Source: Pectinophora gossypiella (lineage: Eukaryota > Arthropoda > Insecta > Lepidoptera > Gelechiidae). Taken from it: 64,000 nt of DNA. Numbering within the stretch: position 1 is the stretch's first letter; each line of letters begins with the position of its first letter. Positions 1 through 10,335 of this stretch are shown here, in pieces. The notes beneath the pieces were generated by a model. That model saw only the letters and a list, made by a program, of their open reading frames with translations, was not told the origin of the DNA and did no database searches. The position numbers and the translations under genes were made by a program. The stretch is from assembly GCF_024362695.1 (NCBI RefSeq), contig NC_065424.1, positions 9,217,840 to 9,281,839 of the forward strand, written 5' to 3'.

Positions 1-111
1 TCGCGCTGCTCACCCCTGCCGGCGACGGAGGCCGCGTGCGCGGGCGCAGACCCACGCTGCAATCGCTCACGCAGCTAATATATAAACCCTTCAATGGCAG
101 TTGGCTAACAG
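1..111 (+). CDS. S9B dipeptidyl-peptidase-like (DPP6/DPP10-type), partial exon A
   Basis: Partial coding exon that enters the window from the left. Read from base 3 it gives a run containing LLTPAGDGG, then RRPTLQSLTQ, then FNGSWLTG, and stops at a donor site (aacag|gtacgg, exon end 111, one base into a codon). The order LLTP, a basic linker, a T-L/V-x-x-L segment and a W-x-T/S-D motif matches the stretch just outside the membrane anchor of DPP6/DPP10-type proteins. These are type II membrane members of peptidase family S9B. NGS is a possible glycosylation site, consistent with an extracellular location. The base left over (g) completes a GAC codon with exon B at 44290, restoring the expected W-L-T-D. 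The start codon, cytoplasmic tail and membrane segment must lie upstream. The first 75 bases are GC-rich, unlike the AT-rich intron that follows. Confidence rests on the join to the five later exons. Confidence 0.75.
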
Positions 112-179
112 GTACGGATTTTTGACACCTTTAGTTGTAAATATACATATTCTATTCTAGTTTATGGTACACACTGTGA

Positions 180-945
180 TCAGTGCCGTATTTATCAAAA
201 CTTACAAGTCTACACGTTGACAAGCTACAAGTTACTTACAAGTACATGTAAATTACGTTAAAATCAAAAACATTCAGGGATATTAATATATACTTGTGAA
301 ATAAATATTGACACTTGTAACATGTAATTTACAAGTGTATTTTTGATAAACACATTCTTGTAATAATTATTTTTTTTTTACAAAAAAAATGTTTATAATA
401 CATACAGGGTTTGTAAGTTTTTGGTAAACAGGGCAGAGATCTATGATGATTTAAAGAAAGGTCAGTGCCGTGTTTTTCAAAACGTACAAGCTCTGTATTA
501 CAAGAAATTGTCTTGTATTTTTTTATAATTATAATTATGCTTCTATGCTGTTCTGGGAGCAAATAAAAAACAGAACACGTTCAGCTGCTTGTCTTCCCGG
601 GCATGTCGTAAAAACCGACAGAGGAATTGTGTCCTCTAACATGATGGACTAATGTTATAGGCGATAGGCTGATCCCTTATCACCATAAGGTTCATCATAT
701 CCAACTTACGACATCGTATCAACAGTGGCTGCAAGTTGGCTTTGATTACTTGTGGCTCTGCCCACCCCATTAGGGTTTATGAGCGCGAGTTTGTGAGTTT
801 GTGTATGTTACAAGTGTCAATATTTATTTCGCAATTACATTTTACAAACCCTATATTTTTTTAAGTAAACGTAATTTACACGTACTTGTGAGTAACTTGT
901 AGCTTATGAACGTGTAGACTTGTAAGTTTTGATAAACAGGGTACA
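180..945. mobile_element. Foldback / TIR element, interrupted
   Basis: Arms at about 180-265 and 868-945 are inverted copies of each other over roughly 75 bp (shared AAAACTTACAAGTCTACACG, then CAAGCTACAAG or TAAGCTACAAG, then GTAAATTACG). Inside lie further diverged arm copies near 300-355, 405-435 and 462-500, and a retroposon at about 575-808. This is a nonautonomous DNA element that was itself a target for insertions. No transposase is visible. Confidence 0.6.
575..808 (+). mobile_element. Retroposon family R-A (CACCCCATTAGGG tail type)
   Basis: Carries CGGGCATGTCGTAAAAACCG near its start, then ACATGATGGACTAATGTTAT, GCAAGTTGGCTTTGATTACT and CTCTGCCCACCCCATTAGGG near its end. The same 200-240 bp sequence is found on the minus strand at 8519-8722 and 18486-18729. 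At 18486 the precise target duplication and the empty allele in the sister duplicate prove it is mobile. No ORF. Confidence 0.6.
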
Positions 946-1198
946 TGTCAAGAGTAATCTAAGTAAACTTAAAGTAAACCAAGCCACTACTGCCATATGC
1001 GGCAAATCTACGATAAGGCATATTAAAAATAATAAAAACGCTAGGTAGGTCTCGTACTGTACTTGTAGTAGCGAAGTAATATCAATATTCCTATAACAAT
1101 AATATCAATTTCATGTCTAAAGAGAAGCCTCTTGGTAAACTGCCAACTTTTGTTCGTTTGATTGATATATCTCCAACTCTCTATTGTGAGGACTTTTT

Positions 1199-1580
1199 GA
1201 CTTGAACGGAAACGGGACGGTTGCTTTCTTCATTGAATAATCTAAATAATTAATACGAAGTAATGTTTTGTGGTTAATGATCGCATTAATTTAGTCGGAA
1301 AACATTCGCGATAGTGTTATTATATCGAAATGTTCAATAAACAAAGTGTACCTATCTATTTTCGCTTAAGCTTATTAAAGTTTATGCGAACTTTTGAGTT
1401 AATTCGTTTGGGGTTCGGAGTAGGAGTCTGCTCCGAGGGTGAGGGCTTAAGTTTCATCATTCATCGTCATCACCTTTCATCATTTCATTTATCATCATTA
1501 AGAAAACAAATAAATAAGACATGGCTATATAGCCATAGTTCCGTTTGCCTTGCCGTTCGGGGAAAACAAAAATAACCATC
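1199..1580 (+). repeat. Interspersed repeat R-B (about 380 bp)
   Basis: Starts near GACGGTTGCTTTCTTCATTG and ends with ATAGTTCCGTTTGCCTTGCC then GTTCGGGGAAAAC. A reverse-complement copy lies at 38521-38853, and a short end fragment at 38948-39007. The reading frames inside are not conserved between copies, so it is treated as noncoding. Confidence 0.6.
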
Positions 1581-1659
1581 TCTATTGTGAGTTATGAATT
1601 TATTTTCATTCTTTCTCTTCCTCGTATTGTATTCCGATTCCAATTTTGTTACAATATTG

Positions 1660-1840
1660 TTTGTGTATATTCAATCCACGGAATGGAAGAAAGATGTTGG
1701 AAACTAACGCGCATTTTGTATGAGAACAGCTGTCGCCGGTTCAACCCCACTCTCTTTTAGAAGAAGAAAGAAAGAAACGTTTATTATAAAGGGACACTAC
1801 TACTCAAACAGATAACTACGATAGCTCTACAGCTTCTCAA
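1660..1840 (+). repeat. tRNA-like SINE-type repeat R-C
   Basis: GCGCATTTTGTATGAGAACA, then CGCCGGTTCAACCCC (B-box-like), and later CTCAAACAGATAACTACGAT. A reverse copy lies at about 26633-26760 with the same blocks in opposite order. Followed by a CT-rich tract (about 1870-1920). Confidence 0.4.
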
Positions 1841-2113
1841 ATTTCAAGGCCTATTTAAAAGAATAAATATTTTCTCTCTCCCTCCCTCCGTCCTTCGCTC
1901 CCTATCTCCCTCTCTTACTGGGTCCTCTCTGAGTGACAGCGGAAACGTTTCACACTTTGATATTCAAATTAACTATTCACGAACGTGTACGGCCCTGTCA
2001 GAGCGTCTTAAATTATGTATTAGAAGGAAATCTTTGTTAAATCCAGGAAACATTTTGCTTAAGATAAAGGTGACATACTCTTGTTAATAAGTTCTATGAA
2101 TGGCAGATGTATA

Positions 2114-2725
2114 TACAGGGTGTTAGTGACATCGTAACGAAAACTTTGAGGGATGATTCAGATTCTGATTCTGACTTGATATAAAGTGGAATTTTCCGTC
2201 GCAAAATTCATGTATTATTTTTGTTTTTTTTTAATTATTTTCAGTTTTATACTATTTCCTCCTCCGTGCTTCGGAAGGCACGTTAAGCCGTTGGTCCCGG
2301 CTGCATTAGCAGTCGTTAATAACCATCAATCCGCACTGGGCCCGCGTGATGGTTTAAGGCCCGATCTCCCTATCCATCCATAGGGAAGGCCCGTGCCCCG
2401 GCAGTGGGGACGTTAATGGGCTGATGATGATGATGATATTATTTCAATGGAAAATCCACTTGATATTAACTTACACCCTGTACAAGAACATACAAGTTGC
2501 CATACAAGTAGATAGAGTGTTAGTGACATCGTAACAAATACTGAGAGGGATGATTCAGGCCATCAAGTGGAATTTCCTGTCAAAAAATGAATGAAAATCT
2601 TTTTGTTTTTTATTTATTTTCCGATCCATAATTTTACGATGGAAAATTCAACTAGATGTCAACTCAGAATCATGGCCTGTATCATCCCACAAAATTTTCG
2701 TTATGACGTCACTAACACCCTGTGT
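2114..2725. mobile_element. Composite MITE doublet 1 (TACAGGGTGTTAGTGACATC type)
   Basis: Two foldback units in tandem. Unit 1 spans 2114-2482 and unit 2 about 2515-2725, with a spacer of about 32 bp rich in ACAAG and CATACAAG. Each unit has inverted arms: GTGTTAGTGACATCGTAAC at one end and its reverse complement ending ACACCCTG at the other, with ATCAAGTGGAATTTTCCGTC-type inner arms. Unit 1 is enlarged by a SINE-2 fragment at 2261-2438. Confidence 0.7.
2261..2438 (+). mobile_element. SINE-2, 5'-truncated
   Basis: Begins at CTCCTCCGTGCTTCGGAAGG and runs through the core (CACGTTAAGCCGTTGGTCCC), CCGCACTGGGCCCGCGTGAT, CCCTATCCATCCATAGGGAA and the TTAATGGGCTGATGATGATG tail. It lacks the tRNA head. 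It sits inside a MITE unit. Confidence 0.75.
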
Positions 2726-2729
2726 AACA

Positions 2730-3535
2730 TCAAAATTAGTTAGAACGACTAATTCAGTACAATTAGTGATTATAGAATAGGATAGATTTTTTTTATAATA
2801 TTCAATAAAGATGTTACCGGAAATGTATGAAATCAAGGAATGGTGTTTAAACATAAATCCTAGGAACTGTGTACAATTCCGATACTATTTAGGAAATGTA
2901 TAAAATATTGTTTGAAAGACTATTTAATGCATAGTTATCCTTGTATATAATAAAGTAAATGCTTTCTGTAATAAAACACGTTGTTAATAATATTATTTGT
3001 TAAGTATAGCACTTATTGAGACAATCGGGTAACAGTCATACCGTAACATAATAATAATATGTTCATATTATCTTACTAATTAAAACTTCTAAAATCAACT
3101 ATCTATTAACTTTTAACGTAAGTATCACAAATTCAACTTATATTTTATTCTTATAAAATCAAATTTTCATTTTGCAAGTAATCAGTCTGATAATTAAATA
3201 ATTATAAATGCGTCCCCGCGTACCCACCAATATCTAAAATGTTTTACATTTCCGTTTGCTATTTAGGAAATGTGTAAAGTGTAAGTATAATACAATTTAT
3301 TTCACACATTTCCGTGCGATTTTAGAAATTACATACATTTCCTAGGAATAGTTATACAATGACGGATTACATACATTTACGGTAACATTTTACTGCGCGG
3401 TACGAATTATATCTGTCAAAGTACAGAAACGCTACCACTGTTGTGAGGTTCATTAGCGTAGTGACGTGTCAGTCGAGATTAGGCTGATCGATTCTGTTCT
3501 ATCTAACAGCACGTAATCGTTACATGAGCTTGTCC
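2730..3535. other. AT-rich intron with a dispersed inverted motif
   Basis: No gene. GGAAATGTRTAA or its reverse complement (TTACACATTTCC) recurs near 2816, 2890, 3248, 3270, 3306, 3344 and 3372, in both orientations. This may be the remnant of a foldback element. Confidence 0.4.
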
Positions 3536-3589
3536 ACATGTCGGGGCACAATAACAACCCTGACACCAGTGTTGCTGCAAAATTCAAAA

Positions 3590-3725
3590 ATATTTATTGT
3601 TCAAAGTTGCCTAGAAGAAATTGCTTCATGAGCAATAAGGCCGCCTGTTGTGCCTTTCTGTATCTGTTGTCCTTATATCTGTATCTTGTGTCCATTGTGC
3701 ACATTAAAGTAAGTATTTTATCTAT
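3590..3725 (+). mobile_element. Non-LTR retrotransposon 3' tail fragment
   Basis: TTGCCTAGAAGAAATTGCTT, then GAGCAATAAGGCCGCCTGTT, a T-rich run, and ATTAAAGTAAG. The same arrangement is seen at 34785-35125 (GCAATAAGGCCGCCTATTGT then GTGCAATAAAGTGTATTTG). This is the 3' UTR of a non-LTR element, with no coding part left. Confidence 0.5.
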
Positions 3726-4069
3726 CTATCTCAAACTATGTAGTTTAGTGTAGAACGACAAATTGAGTATTTCACAGAAGAAGCGTATTTCTTCTTCTTT
3801 TTTTACAACCTCTCACGTACAAAGTATTACACTCAGCTTCAAAAATGCAAAACTTGAATTATTAGCCGGTGTTGCCAACAAAGTTGTGGACAGCTGAAGC
3901 CAAGGGAAGCAAACTAGAGGCACATCTTATTCATAAATATTCCCGTTGCACCAAACTTCCCGCGCACCAGCTATATAAATGGTGGCATAGCTTCAATTTG
4001 GACAGATTCTAACCCTCTTTACTTTTATATAGTTCATATACAATCTTACTTTTTAGATGAAATGTTCCA

Positions 4070-4236
4070 TTCTTCGGAAGGCACGTTAAGCCGTTGGTCC
4101 CGGTTACTACTTACTGTTATAAGTGTGTAGTCGTTATATGAATCATGAGTCATATCAGAGGCCTTTGGCGGTTCAATAATAACCCTGACACCAGGGTTGA
4201 TGAGGTTGGTAATGCAACTCACAACCCACACGATAG
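4070..4236 (+). mobile_element. SINE-1, 5'-truncated
   Basis: Contains the core TTCGGAAGGCACGTTAAGCC, then CAGAGGCCTTTGGCGGTTCA, AACCCTGACACCAGGGTTGA and the CCCACACGATAGAA end. No tRNA head. The short ORFs crossing it arise from the repeat. Confidence 0.75.
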
Positions 4237-4409
4237 AAAAAAGAAGATGAAATGTTTCAATGTGGCCGTTTTAATGACTATCAAATATCTATCTATTCGT
4301 AACTCACACCGCGTTTGCTGGCTCATGTGGTGTTAAAATTTTTACTACGTGAAAACCCTAAATGAACTCCATTTGTTTTAGTCTAAGGCAAGACTAAAAT
4401 AGCATAACA

Positions 4410-4735
4410 TAAATAGCCTTCATACGTTGGGACGTACAAAGTATGCCACTCCTGGGCACAGCCCTCTCCCCAACCGGAAGGGTTATGGAGCATACTCCAC
4501 CATGCTAGTCAAACGTGGGTTCATGTAGTTGTTTGGGCTTGTAAGTTTGTGAATTTGTTTTTTAAATGTTATAACTTAAAAACTAAAATCAATCGTTATC
4601 CCGTTTTCACAGGGTCCACTTACATACTTAACCTGAAGGTTTAACAGGTCTGGTTTTTAACAGAAGCTACTGCCCGTCTGACCTTGCAACCTGAAGGGAA
4701 AACCAGCCCGATACAGGTTATGTTAGAACGAAAAA
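4410..4735 (-). mobile_element. SINE-3 fragment followed by SINE-4 tail
   Basis: 4410-4520 has CTGGGCACAG, CCAACCGGAAGGGTTATGGA and GCATACTCCACCATGCT, the 3' half of SINE-3 on the minus strand. 4595-4735 has AACCTGAAGG, TTAACAGGTCTGG and GGGAAAACCAGCCCGATACA, the 3' half of SINE-4 on the minus strand. No tRNA heads. Confidence 0.6.
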
Positions 4736-4899
4736 CTAAAATAAGCTATGGAAGGCAGGAAGCTACACAACTGCCGCTATACCAGTTGTCACACTGCACA
4801 TCTATCGCCGTCCTGACCTTCGCATCTTGGCCGGCAGCCAGATAAGGCTGCTCAGTTTCGCGGTAAACCTACCTGAGTGTTGCCAGTTATGTTTTGTTG

Positions 4900-5195
4900 C
4901 ACTTTTTCTGAGAATTTTTCAAATCTATACTCTTTCTTTTCTTCGAAAAGAGACAGATGATTGTCAACTGTTAATTGGAAATGACTGAATGAATAACCCG
5001 AGCGAATAAAATAGGCATCTCGCTGGTATGCAACTCGTTTGATGTGTGCTGTCAACTTGATTCTGTCGGGTTATTGGGTATTTTTAAATTTCTGCCTAAA
5101 AATGACATGTGTTTCGTAAATTTTATGCCTGTCGGCAGATCAGAAAATGGCAGTTATAACTTAAAATAAAATAAGATGGTGTGTACCTGATATAA
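4900..5195. mobile_element. Foldback element FB-1, diverged
   Basis: Old copy of the family intact at 23715-24014 and 27785-28150. It keeps TGAATGAATAACCCGAGCGA, a GCATCTCGCTGGTATGCAAC block, GTAAATTTTATGCCTGTCGG and the inner arm GAAAATGGCAGTTATAACTT. Confidence 0.5.
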
Positions 5196-5348
5196 CAATA
5201 TGTACAATCAAAGAGCAAAAGTTCAGTCACTGAGCCCAGCGAATTATTTGTAAACAGTGGTGAAATTATGAACCATTAGTTGTCATAATTATAAAATTTA
5301 TGTTTTTGTAGACGTTTTTGGTCTACTACAGAAACGACATGTAACCAG

Positions 5349-5507
5349 GGGCCTGTTTAATAAAACTTACAATTGTAAATTACAACGACAATTTGATGTA
5401 CATTACGTAGCTAATATGAAACTGCAAAATATTCGTGATCACACACTCCGCAATGTACATCTAATTGTCATTGTAATTTACAATTGTAAGTTTTATTAAA
5501 CAGGCCC
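5349..5507. mobile_element. MITE with 45-bp TIRs (GGGCCTGTTTAATAAAACTT)
   Basis: Nearly perfect inverted ends: GGGCCTGTTTAATAAAACTT at the left and its reverse complement at the right, continuing ACAATTGTAAATTACAA with one or two mismatches over about 45 bp. The 159-bp element is flanked by CAG on both sides (5346-5348 and 5508-5510), a possible 3-bp target duplication. No ORF. The G-rich ends and 3-bp target suggest a PIF/Harbinger-like MITE; that is inference. Confidence 0.75.
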
Positions 5508-5509
5508 CA

Positions 5510-6650
5510 GGAGGTTTTATGTGCAACCAGTCAATTTATTAAATTCAAATTCTAAATTCAAATTCGTTCATTGCAAAACAATGTGGTACATATATGGTAG
5601 TAAAGGTAATAAAAAATATAGTTTCTCACATTTCGCTTAAAGTAGCATGCAAAAAAATGTTTCGTTATATGATATGACTCCCCAATCCAATGTAAAAATA
5701 ACAGACACAATATATCTTTGTAACATAAGTCACTGCCCTCAACAGCCCAAATCTACGTGACTCTCGATAAACCCAACAATACAATATAACGTTACACCTG
5801 TAACATGAAACTACTCAACAAATATTTTTCTTCTTACCAACGTGGACGTTTTCCCCCCTACCACACCCCTTCAGGGGGAGAAAGTGGGGGGAAATTTCGC
5901 CCATTTGGGACTCAATAATATAGGGTGAAAAATCTCCGTTTTGGTCACTTGCCTTGCAAGAAAAATTGGAAGATTGATTCATTTACAAGAGAAGCGCTAG
6001 TAATAGATATCCTTTAACGTTTTAAGAATGAATTGTGTACCTAATTAAGAATAATATATCAAAAAAATAAATTAAAAAAAATCAAAAATGTATAGTTATA
6101 AATTCAGTCGTACATTAGTTTATTGGAGTTTCCTTTTAAGCAACAAATTGCCTGTGTCAGGAAAAACTCCATATTAAACTTAAACTATACTAATATTTTG
6201 GATGTCTCATCGATAAGTTAGCTAATGTCAACTTACGGGGTTGAGTAATCATTGCTTAGATGATTAAATTTTAGTAACATTTCCAAAAATTTTTAATTAA
6301 ATTACCTATTTTATTTCTTAAAATATTTTTTTAAATATTATTTTTCTTTCTTTTTTTTTTTTATTTCACGTCACTTATCGCATTTCCGAAATGAACGAAT
6401 GCTAATTTCCAAATACGATAAATGTAAATTTATTGAATATCAGAATTTGAATTCAGTAGGGCTCACGCGCACCGTGATAAAATTTTGTCACGGTCATTTT
6501 ATCGATTCTGACGATATAATTATGTAGTTATGTCGATTGGTGCTAATATCAAACTCAAATAAGTCATGTCGTTTTGTCAAAATACGAACAAAATCACGTG
6601 CCACGCATGTTAGGGAAAAAAACAAACGTATAGATTTCGATAAAATTTAT
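5510..6650. other. AT-rich intron, nothing recognised
   Basis: No gene, RNA or clear element seen. A small GC pocket near 5845-5900 (CCCCCTACCACACCCCTTC) and a poly-T tract near 6345-6365 are the only departures. Confidence 0.5.
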
Positions 6651-6654
6651 TAAG

Positions 6655-6840
6655 TAAGATGATCCGTGCTTCGGAAGGCACGTTAAGCGGTTGGCCCCGG
6701 CTACTACTTACTGATGTAAGTAGTCGTCACATGAGCCATGTCAGGGGCCTTTGGCGGCTCAATAATAACCCTGACACCAGGGTTAATGAGGTTGGTAATG
6801 CACCTCACAACCCACACGATAGAAGAAGAGATAAAATGTA
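6655..6840 (+). mobile_element. SINE-1, 5'-truncated
   Basis: Starts TAAGATGATCCGTGCTTCGG, followed by CACGTTAAGCGGTTGGCCCC, GGGGCCTTTGGCGGCTCAAT, GACACCAGGGTTAATGAGG and CACACGATAGAAGAAG. Confidence 0.8.
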
Positions 6841-6908
6841 TTGAATCGATCGATGATTTTATCACTGCGCACATTTATGATTGCGCATGTTAGCCCTGCT
6901 AAACTTGA

Positions 6909-7051
6909 ACAGTCATGAGCAATATAATGTATCCACTTTAGGACTCTGTCGCACTAACATATTTGACATTTAGTGAGACTTACAGTTCAATTTGTCAAAA
7001 AAGTTAATGTGACATGGTACCAAAGTGTATACATATTAATGCTCGTGACCG
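6909..7051. mobile_element. Tc1/mariner-like MITE
   Basis: Inverted ends CAGTCATGAGC and GCTCGTGACCG, extending to TATGTATACACTTTGG-type arms of about 34 bp. The interior has TTGACATTTAGTGAGACTTA and TTAATGTGACATGGTACC. Copies at 15352-15493 and 21128-21272 are flanked by TA on both sides. No transposase ORF. Confidence 0.7.
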
Positions 7052-7147
7052 TACAGCACTTTATTGTTGCTTTGTTTTCCTGTGTGAATCGATTAAACTG
7101 TCTGAGAACTGATATTAGGCAGCTAAATTACTCGAATTGTAGCGTTG

Positions 7148-7205
7148 ACAGCGACTTTCCGAACGGCGACCCGCGCTACGGCGACTCTCTTTACGGCGAG
7201 TGGCC
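7148..7205 (+). repeat. Short GGCGAC-type minisatellite remnant
   Basis: ACAGCGAC, AACGGCGAC, TACGGCGAC and TACGGCGAG recur at about 17-bp spacing in a GC-rich pocket. The local open frame (NGDPRYGDSLYGE) is a by-product of the repeat. Confidence 0.5.
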
Positions 7206-7234
7206 TTGTATAATAATATTTTATGTTGTTTTTT

Positions 7235-7412
7235 TTTTTTAAAGAACGTCTAGGGCCCTGTGCCGAGGTTTTTCTTGCAGCTTCTTTTCCCCGTCTATAC
7301 AGGTTCTGAGAAGCTGCAGTAGTTTTAGGCGGATGAGACGTTCGTTATGTAAAAAATGACGATTCAAAGTGTAACTATGTTACCTACTAAATGAAGATAT
7401 TTTTGAATTTGA
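7235..7412 (+). mobile_element. Retroposon family R-D (TTTTTGAATTTGAAT tail)
   Basis: GTCTAGGGCCCTGTGCCGAG, TTCTGAGAAGCTGCAGTAGT, GGCGGATGAGACGTTCGTTA, then GAAGATATTTTTGAATTTGA. Matching copies are at 54475-54650 (+) and 46500-46695 (-). No ORF. The simple A/T tail suggests target-primed retroposition. Confidence 0.6.
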
Positions 7413-7849
7413 ATTAGCATAGAATTCCTTACCCGACTTTTGCTAGATAATAAGCAATTTAACGCATCCTGGTTTCTTCTCAGTCCAGCGCAAAAAACCC
7501 TAAACTAAATCGATTTAAAACATTCCTAGGCGCAAAAAGCACCTACTTTATTTTTAATTTATTTTGCCTCTCCAAATGAGATTAACAATTTTGCGATTCT
7601 TCCTCGTGGCTTGGGTTAGAGAGTAGAATTTAATTGGACAGCTCCAATGGTTACCGGTTCGATTCCCGGGAGGGATTCCGGGGAATGCTCGGCATCTGGG
7701 AGTTTATTTCACTAATTAGATTTTTAAGCAGACACGTGTGATAATGGTTGTTAAATTTCTGTTTGTAATTTGGATAAAAGGCATTTAATTTTAATGTTGG
7801 AATTTGTTAAGACTATTGAAATTGTATTTTGCTTATGTGTTGGACTGGT

Positions 7850-7965
7850 ATAGGTTGTTAGGTGGATAACCAACCTCATCAACTCTTTTGTCAGGGTTAT
7901 AATTGAGCCGCCAAAGGTCCCTGACACGACTCATGTCACGACTTCATCTCACTGATAAGGTTGGT
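7850..7965 (-). mobile_element. SINE-1 tail fragment
   Basis: Reverse complement of the SINE-1 3' half: TGTTAGGTGGATAACCAACC, TCAGGGTTATAATTGAGCCG and CCAAAGGTCCCTGACACGAC. Confidence 0.65.
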
Positions 7966-8069
7966 CTCAGTTATTCTAGATAGCAATATGATTAACTACA
8001 TTAATGACTATATCGTAAAACGACTACTCAGAAAAAACATGTTAGATAAACACTACTTTAATAGTTACC

Positions 8070-8350
8070 ATACATACATAAACATAAATAGCTTATATAC
8101 GTCCCACAGGTGGACACAGGCCTCCTCTCAATCAACCGGAGAGGGTATGGAGCATACTCCACCACGCTGCTCCACTGCGGGTTGGTGGAGGTGTTTTTAC
8201 GGCCAATAGCCGGGACCAATGGCTTAACGTGCCCTCCGAAGCACGGAATCAACTTACTTTTTCGGACAATCAGGTAACTCAAGCCTGAAAAGTCCTTACC
8301 AAACAAAGGACAGTCTCACAAAGTGATTGCGACAATGTCCCCATATAACC
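8070..8350 (-). mobile_element. SINE-3, nearly complete
   Basis: Reads AACATAAATAGCTTATATAC, TCAACCGGAGAGGGTATGGA, GCATACTCCACCACGCTGCT, GGTGGAGGTGTTTTTACGGC, then the shared core in reverse (GGCTTAACGTGCCCTCCGAA) and ACAGTCTCACAAAGTGATTG. The tRNA-like head should be at the right and is missing past 8350. Confidence 0.75.
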
Positions 8351-8518
8351 ATAACTTTGCGATAACGTTGTTACTATTCTTACGTACTTACCTAAATATT
8401 CGTAATGACATTTTTGCGATGATTACTTTGTCGTAATGTAAACAATTCTCAAAATCATGCGGAAGATACTACTGTCATCTATATCTTATATTGATCTCTA
8501 CTAAAACACGATAGCAAA

Positions 8519-8722
8519 ATACATACATACATACATACATAAACTCACGCCCGTAATCCCTAATGGGGTGGGCAGAGCCACAAGTAATCAAAGACAACTT
8601 GCAGCCACTGTTGATACGATGTCGTAAGCTGGATATGATGAACCTTATGATGATAAGGGATCAGCCTATCGCCCATAACATTAGTCCATCATGTTAGAGC
8701 ACACAATCCCTCTGTCGATTTA
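8519..8722 (-). mobile_element. Retroposon family R-A
   Basis: Begins with four TACA units (the tail on this strand), then AAACTCACGCCCGTAATCCC, ATGGGGTGGGCAGAGCCACA, GATGAACCTTATGATGATAA and TTAGTCCATCATGTTAGAGC. Same family as 575-808 and 18486-18729. Confidence 0.65.
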
Positions 8723-8994
8723 AAATAACTACAGTCTAGCTTGATTGAATACATTCCGAAAATCAAATAAAAGAAAAGAAATTCGTAATTAGAACGAAAA
8801 CAATTTTAAAAAGAAATGTCCAGCGGTAATGTAATAAAAAAGTTGTTATTAACTAAGAAGTTTCTCGTTTCAATAATTCATATAACGTCCGATGAATTAA
8901 CTTGAATAAGATCCGACAAATGATGGGGGGGAGGTTTTTAATCTGTGACAAACCTGGAGGCTTCTGAATAATTGACTGAAATTAGCTACGATTC

Positions 8995-9256
8995 AGTGGG
9001 TTGTGATGCGGATGACCAACCTCATCAACCCTGGTGTCAGGGTTATTATTGAGCCGACGAGAAGTAACGACTACGTACTTACATCAGTAAGTAGTAACCG
9101 GGACCAACAGCTTAACGTGCCTTCCGAAGCACGGATCTTGTAATGTCCTGACTAAAGTGGGCATCACAAAGTGATTTTTGTGATATGTCCCCACCGGGAT
9201 TCGAACCCGGGGCCTGCGGATCGTGAGCAGAACGCTCGACCACTGGACCATAGTGG
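8995..9256 (-). mobile_element. SINE-1 with tRNA-like head
   Basis: From right to left: head with A-box-like TGGTCCAGTGG and B-box GGTTCGAATCCC (seen as GGGATTCGAACCC at about 9199), then ACTTTGTGATGCCC, the core (TTAACGTGCCTTCCGAAGCA), and the tail with CAACCCTGGTGTCAGGG and TTATTGAGCCG. Internally shortened around 9055. The head keeps recognisable Pol III boxes. Confidence 0.8.
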
Positions 9257-9585
9257 CCGTCAAGCCTCTGAATTCGCTGTTCAAGACTTTATAATGTGAA
9301 TAAATTATTTATTTTTAAAATATCTTATTCAAATTCTCAATTTTAATGGAACTTCAAAAAGCTTTTCCGAACTTATCACTACCAGTATATCACTCGCGAA
9401 CTGACACGTCTATATTGAAATTCGGTCCTCATCTTGTGCAAAAAATAAAATACATTTTATTTTATCAAGTAACGAGAAGAAAGCAAATTGTGTCGCTTTT
9501 GTATCTCCATAAGTTATGAAAAGATTCGATTTATTTAATACGCGTTTCGGATATGTTTGAGTTATTAATTTATTTTAAGTGCAGT

Positions 9586-9730
9586 TTTCACACATAGACG
9601 GCGATACGGCTCACCAGCTATCACGTTGGCCTAATAGAAAGCTCGGTGAAGTGTGGGTACTTAGTTCAACTTGCGATGGATGTACCTCTGACTACCCCAA
9701 TTGGGATTTAGTCGTTAGATTACGTTCAAT
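9586..9730 (+). repeat. Interspersed repeat R-E (GGCTCACCAGCTATC)
   Basis: ACGGCGATACGGCTCACCAG, CTATCACGTTGGCCTAATAG, AAAGCTCGGTGAAGTGTGGG and GGATGTACCTCTGACTACCC. Reverse fragments recur near 25785-25850, 26035-26090 and 60985-61050. A three-base-periodic open frame exists but is not conserved between copies. Confidence 0.5.
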
Positions 9731-10017
9731 ATTCAATATTCTTTATTTGCATACTATGATGGTGTACAAGTTTGTAAGTTACATGTATGAGTTTCACTTC
9801 ATAGACCCTTTCGGGCACAACAAAATAGAAGTTTAAAAGAGAGGAGGAATCTTTTCAAATAGTAACATCAGTATCATTAAGGTATTCACTAGTGCTGTAG
9901 TAACATTTATTAATGAGAAGTTCTTTTATTTTTTTAATAAAGATATGTGTTATATTTCGGATTATTTCTACATGTCTTTGGAAAGATGATGATTCTATAA
10001 CATAAATAAATACAGCC

Positions 10018-10158
10018 TATACAGAGTGTTCCAAAAAATAGTGTCAAGACCAGAGATATAACGCGAATAGAGACGTGAGTGTATGTAAGTATATATCTAA
10101 TAAATAATCGATGAACATACATGGGGGTGATTCGGATACGTCTAGGACACCCTGTATA
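10018..10158. mobile_element. Small TIR element with TACAGRGTGT ends
   Basis: Left end TACAGAGTGTTCC and right end GGACACCCTGTATAC are inverted. The interior differs from the 2114-type MITE, so it is probably a separate family using the same type of terminus. Confidence 0.45.
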
Positions 10159-10254
10159 CTTCCCACTGCTTGATACTGTTATATTGTGATGTGTTCTTAA
10201 AGTTATCGTATCTAAAATATAACGGCTAGGTTATTTTTTGACGCGACTTATAGT

Positions 10255-10335
10255 AAATTTGCCACAAACAGCATTAACTACTTGGCCGGACAAATGGGGA
10301 GTGCTGAGTACATATAGAGTCACCCGGTATATGTC
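10255..10335 (-). mobile_element. Retroposon family R-F fragment (ACTTGGCCGGACAAATGGGG)
   Basis: Contains GCATTAACTACTTGGCCGGA, CAAATGGGGAGTGCTGA and CACCCGGTAT. The family is fuller at 17766-17950, 24017-24200 and 46806-47060, where a T-run at its left marks a poly-A tail on the minus strand. Confidence 0.5.

Noticed and set aside
6973..7242. 89-codon frame with NGDPRYGDSLYGE
   Set aside because: Spans a MITE end and a short GGCGAC minisatellite, with no conserved start or domain.
9170..9256. Possible functional tRNA genes at SINE heads (also 12935, 15130, 47540, 53340, 59150, 59330)
   Set aside because: They keep only A- and B-box words, lack a proper acceptor stem, and are joined to SINE bodies in the same way each time.
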